Shown piece by piece: positions 38,401-50,595 of a DNA stretch of 64,000 nucleotides. Source of the DNA: Climacteris rufus (lineage: Eukaryota > Chordata > Aves > Passeriformes > Climacteridae). Location: assembly GCA_013398175.1 (NCBI GenBank), contig VZRZ01008555.1:1522331-1586330 (forward strand), written 5' to 3'. The notes under the pieces are model-generated. The model did no database searches. It had not been told where the DNA came from and saw nothing but the letters and a program-made list of their open reading frames with translations. A program made the position numbers and the translations under genes. Within the stretch, counting starts at the first letter, position 1. Each line of letters opens with the position of its first letter.

Positions 38401-40057
38401 GAATTCCATTAAAACATCAGATTAGCACTCAGCAATGTTCAAATAAACTCAAACCAAATGCTAGTAATAATTAGGGCAAAAATAGTGAAACAGAGAATAA
38501 GTCTAGCATATGGCTACAGATGCACGTACTTTTCAAACAGCTTGTTCCTTTGACTTAAAAAGGCTATGGATTGACTGGAAAATGTGCAGAAAAAAACACA
38601 AAAGCCAAAATTATGCACTTATTTCTGTATAGGGAAAGACTAAATGGACTAAGAGCAATGAGGAAAAGACAGAAAGGGTTGAAAAAGGAATATGATAGGA
38701 TAAATATAAAATCATGAGTGGCTTGGAGACATTCAATACAGAATTGTTTCTTTACATTTTTCTCAAAGAGAACAAAATAAGCTACAAAAAAATACTTTAA
38801 TACCTGCATAAATTAAAGGAGGCAATGGCTACTGGAACTTGTTAAATGCAAAGACAATAATTTTTCCTCAGGAGGTCCCTTAGCATTAAATCACCGCAAA
38901 AGCATTGCTACAGCTTTGCCCTGCTCTTAATCTCTTCCCTTGCTTTTGGCCACTCTCCAAGGCAGGATTTGAGGACATTTACTCTGACCTAACAGGGCTT
39001 TTCTGAGTCTAATACTTCAGAATTGCTTAGGGGGAAAAGAATAATTTATCTTAGATTGTTACCATGGATTTCTCTTGAAACGACATCAAGGGCATTCTTA
39101 AAATGCAGACAGGTGCTTTTGTACTATTTCTCTGAATATTATCAAATAGATAATTTCAGGAGGCTTTATTCTCCTGCAGATGTCAATAGCTCCTGTTAAA
39201 TTCAGTCTTGCTGCAGCAAACTCATTGTGAATTACATTGCTATTCTCTTTCATTTCATGGTATCACGTGCTCAGAGCTGTTTGGGTTTCCTGCCAGTTTA
39301 ACAATGTGATTTTCAATGATTTTCTTTTCCTTCTTTGTTTTGCAGCCTTGCTTAACTGTGAGACTAATGGATATATTTAACATTGGAATGAATTTTAATT
39401 TATGATCCTAGCTGGCAAGAGAACAATGAGCTTGCATGAGGTGAAGACATTTAAAATCAGAGATTAGGTGCTTTGCTGAAGTTCAAGAGACATGGATCTC
39501 CAGATGCAGCCTGAAGTGATACTTGGTTTAAGTGATGGTGGGGCCAGGCAATCTATATAACAGGGAATTTCTATGGGAACTTACCAGCACTCAGGCATCA
39601 AGAAAGTTCTTCTTCAAACTCTAAAGCTCTAAAGTAATGGAAAATTATTTTTCTTTTTGTGTGGAGATAATTAAAAGTATTCGCTTTTAATCCAAATATG
39701 ACTTAAACAGAATTATGAGTGTGGAGAGTAGAGGTGAGATTCACATCCCTAACCATAGTTGCTCACAACATAAACAATATAATATGTCAGTCACACGACG
39801 CTGCTGAAGCAGCAAGTGGAGATTGAGCCAATACAATAAATGGATCCCAAGGCATGGTACGAATTACCCCAAGATACCTTGGGGTATTTGCTGAACTGAA
39901 CACTATACAAATCCATTGCCTGTAAAAGAATCCTTGGGTGACTGACTACCTCTGATGTATGCTCCCACATTATAAACATAACATGACCATAAATCACCTT
40001 TATTTACAGTGGTTTAAGGGAATTGCCTTATGGTGTTAAAAGGAACATTGTATTAAT
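38401..40057. other. AT-rich non-coding stretch
   Basis: No gene or element recognised. A strong acceptor-like site (pyrimidine tract and TTTGTTTTGCAG, ending 39,345) is followed by 19 open codons and a stop, but no convincing exon end is seen. Confidence 0.45.
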
Positions 40058-41140
40058 CTTTAGAAAGGATGGAAAGGAGAATCCTGGGAACTGCTGACCT
40101 GTCCGCTTCACTTCTGTGCCTGGCAAGATCATGGACCAGATCCTCCTAGAAATATCCAGAGTAGTGGTCAGCAGCTCAGTGTACCAATGGACATCAGTGA
40201 CAAGGGGTGTCCCTTAGGGGTCTGTATTGGGACCAGTGTTATTTAATATCTTAATTAATGACATGGATGAGGGGATTGAGTGCACCCTCAGCACATTTGC
40301 AGATGACACCAAACTGAGTGGTGCAGCTGACACAGCTGAAAGTGGGATGTCATCCAGAGGGATCTGGACAAGCTCCAGAAGTGGCCTATGGGAATCTCAT
40401 GAGGTTTAACAAGACCAAGTGAAAGGTAGTGCACTGGATTGGTGCAACTCCCAGTATAAATCCAGGCTGGGAAATGAACAAATCCAGAGCAGTCCTGCTG
40501 AGAAGGACTTGGTCCTGCTGGTCAGTGAGAGGCTGGACACGACCCAGCCATGTGCCCTTGCAGACCAGAAAGCCAAACGTGTCCTGGGCTGCATCCAAAG
40601 CAGCGTGGGCAGCAGCTGAGGGAGGAGATTCTGCCCCTCTGCTCAGCTCTGGTGAGACCCCCTCTAGAACACTGCATCCAGCTCTTTTGGAGCAAGTCCA
40701 GAGGAGGCCACCAAGAGGATCAGAGGGATGGAACACCTCTGCAATGAGGAAAGGCTGAGAGAATTGGGATTGTCCAGCCTAGAAAAGAGAAGGCTTCAGG
40801 GTGACCTGGTGTGGCCTCCCAGTATCTGAACAGAACCTAAAGAAAAGATGAAAAGGAACCTTTTACAAGGGCATGTAGTGACAGGACAAGGAGAATGGCT
40901 TCAAACTGAGAGTAGTTTTAGATTAGGTATTAGGAAAAAAATATTTATTGTAGAGCGGTGAGGCACTGGAACAGGTTGCTCAGAGAAGTTGTGGATGCCT
41001 CAGTCCTGGAAGCGTTCCAGACCAGGTTGGATGGGGCTCTGAGAAACCTGGTCTAGTGGAAAGCATCCCTGTCCATGGCAAGGGGATGGAACAAGATGAT
41101 CTTTAAGGTCCCTTCCAACCTAAGTCATTCTACGATTCTA
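40058..41140 (+). pseudogene. CR1 LINE reverse-transcriptase remnant, sense
   Basis: This is the 3' third of a CR1 non-LTR retrotransposon. A frame from 40,227 encodes GPVLFNILINDMDEGIE followed by FADD at 40,296-40,307. FADD is the catalytic aspartate pair of the reverse transcriptase, and TKLSG follows it. The reading is broken: there is a stop near 40,407, the same frame then continues with an AEKDL…KAKRVLGCIQ segment to about 40,619, and a frame change leads into the EEILPLCSALVRP segment. About 90 bp of upstream reverse-transcriptase sequence (40,075-40,150) is joined directly to a later part, which indicates an internal deletion near 40,150. The 3' end is standard CR1: GGAACAGGTTGCTCAGAGAAG, GATGATCTTTAAGGTCCC and terminal ATTCTAC/GATTCTA octamer units at 41,126-41,140. 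It cannot mobilise itself. Antisense open frames over it are shadows. Confidence 0.95.
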
Positions 41141-41655
41141 AATCCTGCCTTAGGTTTCCAAGTTTGCTCATTGCAATTCATGCATCAATAACTTGTATAA
41201 AGATATCTTTGTTGAAATCAGATGTGTCATCAGGTTTTAAAGATGCTTAAAGTCCTGTGATGCCTACGAAGATGTGACTGTATAAATTATTTATATTTCT
41301 TAGAAATAACTCTAAGGTACTTCTTTCATTACAACAATTGGCTGTATGTTTTAGGACATAGTAAAATTGTTTTAAAATTCTGCTGTAGATATATTTGAAT
41401 TTCATTTAAAAATGTTAAAACTGATTGGGCACCTGAGTTAAAACTCCGGGCGCCTGCTCGAGGCCATTCAGCGATAGTCTGGCAGTGACCCTGGTGGAAC
41501 GGGGGCTGCAGATCGCAGTGACCCCAGACACAGGGCTTCCTCCGGCAGCTCTTTTAGTGCTGGCTCCTCTGGAGGTGAGAGATCCCCTAGCTGATGTCAC
41601 AGGTGCAGGGGAGAGTAAAGGCTCGAGAGAAGGGCCTTGGTGTGAAATCCAGCTC

Positions 41656-41661
41656 TTTATT
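41656..41661 (-). terminator. Poly(A) signal of the antisense LTR
   Basis: Plus-strand TTTATT, that is AATAAA on the minus strand, about 125 bp downstream of the TATA box in the LTR's own orientation. Confidence 0.6.
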
Positions 41662-41783
41662 CCCAGGGAAAGCGGCAGGGAAGGCAGGAGAGGGTCCAGG
41701 GATCCAGGAGAGGCAGCGCGAGGATTGGGAAGAGCTGAACACATCCAGAGACAAAAGGCAAGGGAATGGAGTACAAAGAGATA

Positions 41784-41790
41784 CTTATAG
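41784..41790 (-). promoter_or_regulatory. TATA box of the antisense LTR
   Basis: The minus strand reads CCTATAAG, with inverted CCAAT motifs about 55 and 130 bp upstream, the usual layout of a retroviral U3 promoter. Confidence 0.55.
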
Positions 41791-42081
41791 GGTTAGGAGT
41801 AGGGGAAAGTAACCAGTGGGGGTACAGAGATTAACATGTAGCCAATGGCTGACTAAACCAAAATGAAGCTTCCAGAACTTAACCTTATACAGAACACGAA
41901 ATCATACACAAACTAACCAATGAAACTGTAACATACACACTGAACTGAAAAGGATGCTGGGGGTGAATCAAAAGCTCACCCCAACCAGGGAGAGTGGCTT
42001 AGGCAGTGGCAGGCTCAGGCTGGTCCCACCAGTCTTGAGTCTCAGGGGCTGTGGCTTCTGCCACACACACTGCCACATTGG

Positions 42082-42849
42082 CCAAATTCCCAAGTAGTAT
42101 GACTACCAATTAATCAATTTTTTAGGGATATTTAAATTACACCAGTGACTGTGAAGGAAAGCATCTGAGGATGTCATAATCTCACATACATAGATGTTGT
42201 TAAAGTAATCTGCAAATTCTCTAACTACATTACACCATTTCTGTTTGTACTTAACTTATAGCAACATAAATATTTCAAAGTCTTTCCAGTGACTGAGTTA
42301 TACAAATATCTTACTTATAGTTAAAAATAATATACCCTGTGACCTCAGACTTGTTCAAAATTGTCACACAGATTCTTTATGTAAAAGAGTCTTTAAAAAA
42401 ATTTATTGTTAACACCCTTTAAACATAACTAGGCACAACTAAACAGTTAATTTCTTAAGCTCTTATGCTTTCAGCATCTTTATGGTAATGTTTCAAATTT
42501 GCAATGGGAAAATTAATAATTTTCAATTTGGTTTTTTAAATTCATTTTCATCATCTCACTGTCAGAAATAAGTGGTCTAGAGACAGAAGGGTTGAAACAT
42601 GATTCTCCCTTGAATGACTGTAGAGCCACTGCTTCCTAAAACTTACAGGTGTGGTTGCATTTCAGTCAGGATCTCCAAAGAAACTACTATACACCATTTC
42701 TGTACTGTTTCTGTTTGTTTTGTTTTGGTTTTTTTTGAGCTTCATAACCATTTTATCAGTTTAAGGCAAAATGAAGGTAGACTGGTGTTGGGAGGGATTT
42801 TTTGCAAATAATTAATTTTGTATCGATTATTTTTATTTTTTTTCCTCAG
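42082..42849. other. AT-rich non-coding stretch
   Basis: No gene or element recognised. Pyrimidine-rich sequence at 42,700-42,849 leads into the candidate exon below. Confidence 0.5.
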
Positions 42850-43008
42850 ATTTGTCATTTAAAACTGCCTGAAATGTCACAGATGTGTGCTTATTATCTT
42901 ATGTTCAATTTCTCTGTAAATGTTAAGGCAGGCAGACTCACCACAATCTCGTTTGCCACCGCCTCTCCAAGAGAATTCCCCCACTACAGTAATCTAGCAA
43001 CAGTTTAG
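42850..43008 (+). other. Exon-like segment with strong acceptor, 52 open codons then stop
   Basis: A long T-rich tract ending TTTTTTCCTCAG (to 42,849) precedes 159 bases that stay open for 52 codons and stop in TAG at 43,006-43,008; GT follows directly, giving a weak donor. The predicted peptide (starting ICHLKLPEMSQ) matches no family I know. The second half is less AT-rich than its surroundings and contains several CpGs. It could be a terminal or alternative exon, a conserved element, or chance. Confidence 0.15.
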
Positions 43009-43071
43009 GTGACTTTATGGTGTGATTTGGTGAAGTTGCAATACTAAAAGATTTAGCTGTTCATTTAGTGA

Positions 43072-43085
43072 ACACCAGCTGGTGT
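43072..43085. promoter_or_regulatory. Perfect 14-bp palindrome centred on an E-box
   Basis: ACACCAGCTGGTGT is its own reverse complement and contains CAGCTG, a bHLH-type E-box. Just upstream, GTTCA-TTTAG-TGAAC forms another short inverted repeat. Binding is not shown. Confidence 0.5.
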
Positions 43086-44906
43086 GAATTCATGTCTATA
43101 ATCTATTTTCTAATGTTTTGTCCATTCATTTTAAAGTTATGAAGACCTTGTCTTAAAAGTCTTTGTGAATTTCACTGCTTTCTTGGAAATTTATTAGAAC
43201 GAATGGAAGAAAAGGGGGAGTACATTCACTATTCAGGAGCTGCTACCTTGCAGCTTTTCTCCATGCTTGTCATGCAAGATTTAGATCTTTTCAATGCCCC
43301 ACTTTTGTTTGTTCAATAGTAAATCCATTCACAGCGTCCCCTAATGGTGAAGTGAGACGTAATAAAAGGCTTTAAACACAAAGGTATATCAGGAAACAGA
43401 GGAGAACAAGCCTTTGAAACACGAATTAGGGCTTTTGCATATCTTCAGTAGCTGTAGCGTGTGTCCTTGAGCCATCTGAGAAATAACATGAGAAAGGAGA
43501 ATCCACCAAACACTTGAGAGAGGATGCTACCAATTGTTCATTGTTTTTCTTTTCAAAGTAATTTTAAACTTAGCTGTTGACCCAGAGCTCAAATTGAAAT
43601 TTTGTTTCCTCCAGCACTGACATCGAAACAGTTTCTGCACTACATGTAGGTATTATATGTAAAAGGTTTCTTTAAATAAATATCTTACCTGCTCATTAAA
43701 CTTCTTTTAGTCCTGAGTAATTTTCACCATTCTGGACAATAAAAAAGTAGTCTGTGGTAGAGAGTAATTGTTACCTACACTTGCAAAAAAATGAGAATTT
43801 TTTCTTGGCTTTGTCTGGGATGAATTTATAAATAAATTGGAATTGCAACAGTCCTCCTTCAAATCAAACAGAAATAATTAATGATGGCAGAGGCTAGGTC
43901 TGCAGCAGTCAGATGATAGACTTCAGGTCAACCTCAGTCTCAGTTCAACTGGGATTAAATTTTGCTGAATTTAACCATTGTGTCAGTGAAACAGACAGTG
44001 AGCTGTCAAAATACCTCCCATGTGTGACTATACACAAACACCAAACACTTTCAGCACCACCATATTTCTGCAGCAGGACATCCAGACATTAAGAATAAAA
44101 AGTGTTTTGCATGTAAGTGGAGGCTGCAATAGATTGCAGACAGTAACATCCCTGCTATCCACTGAGTTCTTTGTGTAGATGAGGGCTTTAGTACTAAAAG
44201 ATAAATATACTGCATTTCATCTGCCATAACCAAATACAGATATTTGAATAGAATATAGAAAGTTGACATAAATTATTAATTGATGTTATTAATAATCTCA
44301 TCATTTCCTTTAAAAACTCCCCATGGTTTTTGGTACAATTTTGAACTGTAGAGACATTGAAAGGTTTGTCTCCCTAAGGTACTGGGATGCTCCTATGAGA
44401 TTTGAACATTCAGGGTGGTAGCATTTTAATATACATGACAATCTGAGATACAAGAAGAAATTTTGTCTCTCATGACACCATCTGGCACAGCTGAGAGAAG
44501 ATCCAAATACTGTCTGATGAGGAGTTGCTGTTGATGTACTTCCATCCTTACCTATTTGAAAAAGTGAATCTGATACAGTACCATAATAATATCAAACAGA
44601 AGAATTATGCAAGATGAAGGGCCCATGATTTCCTAACTATTTCTTTAGTGCCTGTGAAGTACAAAAAGGGTGGGGAAAAACATCTTTACTGAGTCCACTT
44701 TGAAAGCTAATACTTCTCACACCACAGTTAAATGGACTGCAAATATGCACAGGTGTGTAACACATGAATAGAGCTGACTGCGCTAGTGAAGGGTGTGATG
44801 GGAGTACTGTAATCATGTTACTGTTAGTCCAAGCTAAGGAATGTCAACAATATACAAGATATTGCAGGGGCTGAAAGTTAGTAAAGAGCCACAAAGTGTC
44901 CTTCTA
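43086..44906. other. AT-rich non-coding stretch
   Basis: No gene or element recognised. A good minus-strand donor (CAG|GTAAGA, plus-strand TCTTACCTG at 43,683-43,691) has no evident partner acceptor. Confidence 0.5.
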
Positions 44907-44961
44907 CAAAAAAAACCAAACAAACAAACAAACAAAAAAAAAACCCAAAACAAAAAAAAAA
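44907..44961 (+). repeat. A-rich / (CAAA)n tract
   Basis: A-runs interrupted by four to five CAAA units. It could be the tail of a retroposed sequence or a simple microsatellite; no element body is recognised beside it. Confidence 0.85.
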
Positions 44962-47900
44962 CAGTGTTGCCTTTTTTTCTTTCATTGCTGTAATGTGGTT
45001 ATTCATTTGCATATTGTCTGTGTCAATTAACTACTAAAGTATCTTTATCTATTGATTTATCTATCTATTTAGTGTCAAAGAGGGGACTGCTTCTCAGAGA
45101 TTTCCTTGACAATATTTTAAATGAACAAGCTCTTTTTCATCATAACCAGAAATACATATTGAAATGGATGAACAGTCTTTTAAAAATTGAGACCCAGCCC
45201 AAAATAAGGATTAGTAAAATTAAGCTTCAGTGTAGTGATATGTGATTATACACATGAGTAGTGCCAAATGGAAGAGTTCTCATGTGTAAAGTTATTCACC
45301 TGCTTAATGTTGAAAGTATCTTTTCATTTTAAATCAGACTTTAACTTTTGTAGAGATTCCTGCCTGAAACGACATATGTAATAAATTAGTCAATGGAGAA
45401 CTTTCTTGATACATCTAAAATTATTACAAAGCACATTTTCAAAAGTTGGATTGCAGAGTAAAATGAATGATAATTATTAAACAATGTGTTGGCATTTTTA
45501 ACAATACTTTTCAAAGTAATTTATTCAATCGTCTTTCAGCATTTCACTGAAATAAAGAACAGAGTTATTATTTAGAGGTAAATAAGGAATTTCTGATACA
45601 GTTTTTATCTGATAGAGACTGCTGCATCCAAAGCCACTCTGTAAGTTTGCATTTTAGAACGATTTGTTTTAATCAGTAAGTTATTTTTCTGGAAGTCATT
45701 TTATACATCTCTTGATGAGCTTTGAGCCAAAGCCCATGGAAGTAAATGCAAATACTTACTTCTCTTTAGAGGCCTTGCATCGTTCACTACTATTTTGACC
45801 TTCTTGCCCTTCAAAATATGAGAACTGATTATATGATTAGGATGCCTGAAAGGAACCTGGAAGAACTGTATTTCTTTTTCTGTTTTGCCTGTGTTGCTTG
45901 TGTTACCACAGACGTTTCCTTTACTCTCTTTGTGTATCAAGTCTTTGCCTGAAAAACTCAAACAGCAGGTGCTCTTTCATCCCCTCATCTCCATCTTTTT
46001 ATGCCTACCTGGAACACAAGCACTTTCTGGAGTTTTTGAGAAAGGGGACAGTGGCTGCTCACACTGTGCACAGTTCAGTAGAGTAGTCCACAGAAAGAAA
46101 AAAAATAAAGCTATAAGGTATCATCTACTCTGCATACATCACTGATTTCAGATCACTGAGCATTTACCAGCTGTAGTTATGGTTTTGACAGACGGAGCTG
46201 AATTCTAAACTTACTCGAGAAGAAAGGATATTCTCTTGTTCTGCCATTCTCCAAAAAAAAACCCACCTCTGCATCAAAAGTCAAGAAAATGAAAAGCTTA
46301 TTTTTTTCCTCATAGACAAACAATAAAAGCTATAATATAATATGGTAACAACCTGGTTTCATTTTATTTATTTTTTTAATGAATAGGGAGAATGTTAAGT
46401 CAATCAAACCTTTGCAGCACAAACACTAAGCAGTAAGAGCTCATTAAGCCCCCTTTCCACTGTTGATTTCAGCTAGAGGAATTTTTTTTATTATTAACAA
46501 AAAGTTATCAGAAAACTTGAATTAAAAGTAACAAAAATAAATTTTTTAAATCCTTTGTGTTGTCCTAAGACTGCACTCAATTGTCAAAACTATTAACAAC
46601 CAGAGATTAAGGTTTTTTCAATTCTTTCCCCCTCTTAGGGGCATTAACTGACAGACACACAGCAGCTTATAACTGAAGCTTAAATTTTAACTCTAGATAG
46701 GGGCTTCAAGACAGCATTCTAATAAAAATAACAAAATACATAGTAATTAGTAATGCTGCTGGGGCTTTCTCTGCTTACATTTTTCCTTTCCTTTTCCTTT
46801 TCGGTATTTGGTGAAAGTCTGTTTTGTAGTCTTTCATTTGTGATATATTGTTCCAGTTTTGTGTGCCCAGATCCTGTTAGCTCTGTTTATGTTTAGCCTA
46901 CCCGAACTTCTCTCTTCTATGAAAAGAGATTTCCTTTGTTTTGGATAGTTGAAAATACTTTGTCTTTTGGATGGAAATCTCTGGTGGGCTGCTTGTAAAT
47001 TGAGGGGACAAGCCTTTCATCCTAACACTCGCAGAGATACTAATTTAAAGCCAGCATGAAAGTAATCCACTCCTTTTTTTTGTTTTCTTCTTGCTTCTTT
47101 CTCCTCAAAGAATCATCACTGTAGTTGACAAAGATTCTAAATGTGTTTCCTTCTTTGATTAATACCTACTACCTGATGACAACTTTTATTCAACATCAAA
47201 CAATCTTCACTCAATTTCTAAAGTATCCTGCACTTGTGTTTTCAAATTGGCTGCTGATGAAATAGGAGGTCACTTCCTCTGGTGGGATCCCACCAACCCT
47301 GTTTGTGTATTTGTTCTCACCTCAGAAAGCTACAGGTTTGCTACTGCTGTAGCCCACATGGTGTGAATAATCCTCAAATAGACATCTGAGCAGATTATTG
47401 GTGTTTCACTTTGAGGGTGAAGCTTGAATTGTGCAGGAAGTGTAATTTGGTGCAGAATGCTATCAAGATGTGGCCCATGTTGACTGCTCTTGTGTTGATT
47501 GTTCCACACTGTTACTTAGATAGAGTTTGAGGCATTTCCTTGGTGCCTGCAAGAGCAGGTTTAGACTGGTTGTGGGTGAACCTAGAGAGGAATGAAGAGG
47601 TGGTCAACACCCCAAATCACCTGGAAATAAAGCAGTGTAAGCCTTTTGGAGAGCACTTTGTCTCTTGCCCAGATGAGATTAGGAAGGGTGCTATGATTTC
47701 AGTTTTTAACACAGGGTAAATATCACTTTAAGCTAAGAAACAGAATCAGATTTCATTAGAGACAATAAGTTCAGTCTTAGATTTATCTTAATGTGCTGTG
47801 TTCAGAAACAGAGCTAGTACAGTTCTGAGGGAAAAATTTCTCCAATTAAGAATCTAACAACTGGGTTAAACTGGTTTAGTTATGAGTAAAATATCTTGTA

Positions 47901-48104
47901 AGTTCCCCTCAGAACAAAGGTTTAAAGTAAACTGTCTTTTGGGTTGAACATCCTGCTGAAACATGCTTGAAGTAAGTAATAAATAAACAAAATCTTGACT
48001 TCAAAAAGCTGAAAGTAAGGGTTAATAGAGAACAGATAAATACTGCCTTTGTAGATATGATACTTCCCCCTTATAAGTTGCAACTAACTGACAACTGTGT
48101 TGGG
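44962..48104. other. AT-rich non-coding stretch, no gene confirmed
   Basis: A TCTA-like microsatellite lies at 45,041-45,071 and a TTTTCC-rich piece at 46,783-46,802. On the minus strand an 86-codon frame (45,961-45,701) overlaps a strong donor (GTAAGTATT; plus strand AATACTTAC near 45,753-45,761) and an acceptor-like TTCTTCCAG, but the peptide resembles nothing known to me. A perfect 14-bp palindrome GGTGGGATCCCACC lies at 47,281-47,294. Confidence 0.45.
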
Positions 48105-48600
48105 GTTTGAGAGCTTTTCCCCTTTTTTTCTCTTTTTCTTTTTTAAGAGGGAAGAAAAGATTTGAGTTGGCTCTGATCCCATTGCCACGAGGTGGCTGGA
48201 GCCCAGCCATCTGTCACAGCTGCTGCTCACCATCACTGCCACTCTATTTGACAATGAACCCAGCACCCTGCAATAATTGGGGCTGTGCTGCGACTGGGGC
48301 AGGTAATGCACCCTTTTAGCATCCAGCAGTCCCCATCTGTGCAGCAGCCCTGCCCTTTCTCCCCAGGCAGAGGGCCACAGTGACCCCACTGCTGCTTTCC
48401 CAGGTGGGCAGCAAGGATGGCCTCACCCGGGAAGCATTAGGAAGGCCTAAGGCAAACCATGCCCATTTGAAATTGAAAACCTCCCCAAACTCACTGAAAG
48501 ATTTTAATACTGCTGCCAAGGCACACACACATCTGCCATTCAGCCCCTTTTTTATATTAAAAGAAAAAGAAAAAAAAACCCTTCCAATATTGAGCAGTTC
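48105..48600. other. GC-rich block bracketed by inverted pyrimidine/purine tracts, mobile-element-like
   Basis: A block clearly richer in GC than its surroundings (about 48,165-48,450) is flanked on the left by a C4T7-type pyrimidine tract (48,117-48,146) and on the right by a purine tract (48,555-48,581) of roughly inverted sequence. The left end reads TGTTGGGGTTTG, like an LTR start. I found no matching CA end, no target duplication and no convincing TATA or poly(A) pair, so I do not call it an LTR. Open frames on both strands (101 and 92 codons) are attributed to composition. Confidence 0.3.
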
Positions 48601-50589
48601 ATGGACTGCCCCAGTCAGGGTTTCTTTATTAAATTACCTCAGCGATATTTTAAATTGACTGGTCTGTGTTTTCTCTCCATCACAAGCACTATAGACATCT
48701 AAGCTATACAAAGCCACATAATTCAGTCACTGAAAAGGCACCTTTGCAGCAAGACTTTCCTCAGGATTTTGATATTTGGGGGAAATAAAGCCAAATCCTC
48801 ACCATGTTTCGTGACTGCAAAGTGTTGGAAAACTCAGCAGTTCCCTTATGCCACAAGCATAACCTTGGTGCCAGAATATTCCATCCAGCAGTTCTCTGTC
48901 CCGTACTGTCACTAGTCTGCTCGTTATGAAATTGCAAGTTACTGTTATTTGACCATATTTTGGGAACTGCTGCCTTCGTAAGTTGAAGTAACTCAGGTTT
49001 CCATGGCAGGTGCATGTATGGTGAAAAATAAAGGTATACTCTCACATTTAAAATGTACAGTCCTTTGGGCCTCATTCAGAACATAATGAAGCAGATAGAA
49101 ATAAGTAATTTTACTCCAGAGAGACTTGGTCTCAACAGGCAGTTTAGGGCTTATGGCAACATTTTGAGACTAAATCTCTTTTCTTTCTACAATTCCTTCA
49201 CAATCGTGTATAAATTAGGATACATGTGGATGTCAGGATTACCCCAATGATTCTGACAAGCCTAGAAGGATTGAAGACTTTGATTGCTTCATAGAAAATT
49301 ACTTTTGCTTTTAAAAGTGCTATTTCAAGTTGTGATGATTTCTAATTCCAGCTGAGTGCTTCCAGACCAGACCAACTGGCCAGTGGCAGCTTGTTTCCAA
49401 TGCGAGCACAGTCCTGTGCTACAAGGCAGCCCCTGCCATCCACATGACTTCAGATCTTCTCCAATCTTGCTTTAACATGATTTGGATGCTACAAAGGCCT
49501 TTACTTTTTTTTTTTGTCATCATTATTAACTTGAATGTGTCATTTTCAGTTTCACTATCTTACTTTTTTCCCTTGTCTTCCTAAAACAGAAGCTCAAAAG
49601 TCCTTCAGTTTCCTTAGCAAAATTAAGTTTTGTAGACAATTTGACCCTTTTAATTTTTAATATTATTGTTGGGTTTATTATTGGAAAAGTATGTCTGAGC
49701 TAGTATAGAACTGATTTACCGGCTCTTGTCTTCAGAAGTGTGATTTTTTTTCTTCAGTTTTTGACAGAGTGGTGCGGAGTGATGTAGTACTAACACTAAG
49801 TAAATTGCTCCAACAACAGCTGTAGTAGAGAAATACAGTGTAATATTTTTCAGTGTTTAAACCACATAGCAGCAAAACTTCACCTGGAAAATTAATGAAA
49901 CTCTGTACTGAGTGGTGGGAATTGTTGAAATGTTAAGTAGTTGGAAACACAGTTCCTGTACATTTGTGCCTTACATGCAAGAAAAAACACTTCAGACTTG
50001 GTGTATAAATAAAGACAAAAAGTATGAAATTAGTCAAAAGTCAAAATTCACATGACTATAAAATTATGCTGATGTATGATTTTTTCCTGCAAAAATGAAT
50101 CATTATGGAGAGAAACTTAGTGCATACACTTCCACACGCACACAAGAAAAGCCAGAAGGATGTTTCTGATCCTGACATGTAGAGCTTCAAACATTTTGTT
50201 AGGCCTCTGTCTAGTCAGTTTTCTAAAGCATAACTTTTGACCAGCAGATATTAGTAGATTTAGACATCATAGATGTTTCTCAAAGAACTAGTTCCAAAGC
50301 AGTAGATTCTGCAATAATTTAAGCAAATATATTGCATGTTACCAAACATTTTGTCAGGAAAATTACAACTCTAAAACTTCTGTTTCTAGTACTTTGGTCA
50401 GCTTCATTTTAGTCTGAGCTACTTTATTAACCTGGTTTACATCATGGTTTCAAAAGCACTGAACTGAATTGATTTGTGAAAAGTGTGGCTTGTCACTTCT
50501 CAACAGAGAGAATGAATGAACAAATGCAATGTGCAATCACCTACAGTGCCTTACAAGGTCATCTAAACCTCTACATGCTTGTGAGAGTG
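48601..50589. other. AT-rich non-coding stretch
   Basis: No gene or element recognised. A 104-codon minus-strand frame at 49,075-48,761 shows no family features. Confidence 0.5.
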
Positions 50590-50595
50590 GGGTTG
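50590..50595. repeat. Left target-site duplication (GGGTTG)
   Basis: GGGTTG immediately precedes the LTR and is repeated exactly at 51,112-51,117. Confidence 0.9.

Larger units (their letters stand above)
41429..42076 (-). mobile_element. Solo LTR, antisense, about 650 bp
   Basis: On the minus strand this block has LTR anatomy. The U3 part contains inverted CCAAT boxes (plus-strand CCAATGG near 41,842 and CCAATG near 41,918). A CCTATAAGTATC TATA region follows at about 41,784-41,790, then an AATAAA poly(A) signal at 41,656-41,661 and a GC-rich U5. The minus-strand start is TGTGGCAGTG. The boundaries are uncertain: ATTGG flanks both sides (41,424-41,428 and 42,077-42,081), a possible 5-bp duplication, but it would leave ends one base off TG…CA. 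No internal retroviral genes are present. It lies only about 290 bp downstream of the CR1 3' end. CpGs are fewer than in the 50.6-kb LTR, suggesting greater age. Confidence 0.7.

Noticed and set aside
40386..40736. 116-codon minus-strand frame
   Set aside because: It is antisense to the CR1 reverse-transcriptase remnant, whose sense strand carries the recognisable protein.
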